Source: an uncultured Desulfatitalea sp. (GTDB lineage Bacteria; Desulfobacterota; Desulfobacteria; Desulfobacterales; Desulfosarcinaceae). Taken from it: a stretch of 64,000 nucleotides of DNA. Shown here piece by piece: positions 63,947 to 64,000 of the stretch; positions within the stretch are counted from its first letter, which is position 1; each line of letters starts with the position of its first letter. Below the pieces are notes generated by a model, which was not told the DNA's origin, made no database searches, and worked only from the letters and a program-made list of their open reading frames with translations. The DNA lies in assembly GCA_937868765.1 (NCBI GenBank), contig CALMNL010000011.1, positions 203,723 to 267,722 on the forward strand, written 5' to 3'. A program made the position numbers and the translations under genes.

Positions 63947-64000
63947 TTAAACTTCCAGCCACTCCTTGCGCACGGAGTGGTCGTTCTTGATGCTTTCGGG
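63947..64000 (-). CDS. C-terminal fragment of an unidentified protein
   Basis: The last 17 codons plus TAA of a minus-strand gene that starts beyond the window. The residues read PESIKNDHSVRKEWLEV, a charged tail with coding-like codon use (GAA, AAG, CTG). Too short to identify. Confidence 0.4.
   Translation of the reverse strand, partial: PESIKNDHSVRKEWLEV

Noticed and set aside
63693..63962. 89-codon and 79-codon minus-strand frames upstream of the tannase gene
   Set aside because: No ribosome site, no coding pattern, and they overlap each other and the end of the partial gene.
1..64000. CRISPR arrays, tRNA or rRNA genes, insertion sequences, phage genes
   Set aside because: Looked for regularly spaced repeats, cloverleaf-like clusters, transposase motifs and integrases; none were found.

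Overview
The window is a 64-kb chromosomal segment from a GC-rich Gram-negative bacterium. It encodes periplasmic, lipoprotein and outer-membrane proteins: a Do-type protease, an RND-like MFP with FtsX permeases, an outer-membrane barrel and lipoboxes. Gene content and style fit a Desulfobacterota (deltaproteobacterial, Desulfosarcina/Desulfobacteraceae-like) genome: a GcvT-SHMT fusion, PAS kinases with a CPWC motif, acyl-CoA ligases, a cytochrome c' and a b-type cytochrome. This taxonomic call is inference; no rRNA or sulfate-reduction gene is present. I saw no tRNA, CRISPR array, insertion sequence or prophage. The segment is densely packed, with many 4-bp ATGA/GTGA overlaps.

Left part (1-10.8 kb): the 3'-truncated end of an acyl-CoA ligase gene, divergent from a cache-HAMP-HisKA_3 kinase and NarL-type regulator. 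These are followed by an orphan receiver, a universal stress protein, a type III P-type H+-ATPase and a small membrane protein, which suggests a pH or energy stress island. A secreted beta-sandwich protein and a DegP/HtrA protease follow on the minus strand.

11-24.4 kb: a minus-strand operon encodes a stomatin-like SPFH/zinc-ribbon protein, a zinc-ribbon protein and a membrane-anchored phospholipase D. A plus-strand export operon follows (membrane-fusion protein, ABC ATPase, two FtsX-type permeases, a zinc-ribbon/SUMF1-like protein). Then come an acyl-CoA synthetase and an outer-membrane SphA-like barrel, pointing to lipid or hydrophobic substrate handling.

24.4-37 kb: an MscS/MscK channel, a decayed PHB-depolymerase-like esterase, an aminotransferase/omega-amidase/CBS operon, a WYL regulator with a methyltransferase, an RMD1 family protein, and a two-gene polysaccharide module. 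In that module a 1110-residue GH18-like/CE4 deacetylase/GT2 synthase fusion is coupled to a GH26-like lipoprotein.

37-51 kb: a classical two-component system stands divergent from a vWA-PspA-membrane protein cassette, an envelope-stress-like unit. Next come cytochrome c', MoeA and cytochrome b. A long minus-strand operon runs from an aldo/keto reductase through a zinc-ribbon rhomboid, a small winged-helix-like protein and a GcvT-SHMT fusion to a DJ-1 protein and the b cytochrome.

51-64 kb: a lipoprotein, an Fe-S XPD/DinG-like helicase fused to a PD-(D/E)XK nuclease-like domain, and two small Cys-rich ORFs in a 1-kb gap. Then a triple-PAS kinase with a NarL regulator, a CutA cluster, and a secreted esterase locus (SGNH hydrolase lipoprotein, lipase-chaperone-like protein, tannase/feruloyl esterase). 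The last 54 bases hold the C-terminus of an unidentified gene.
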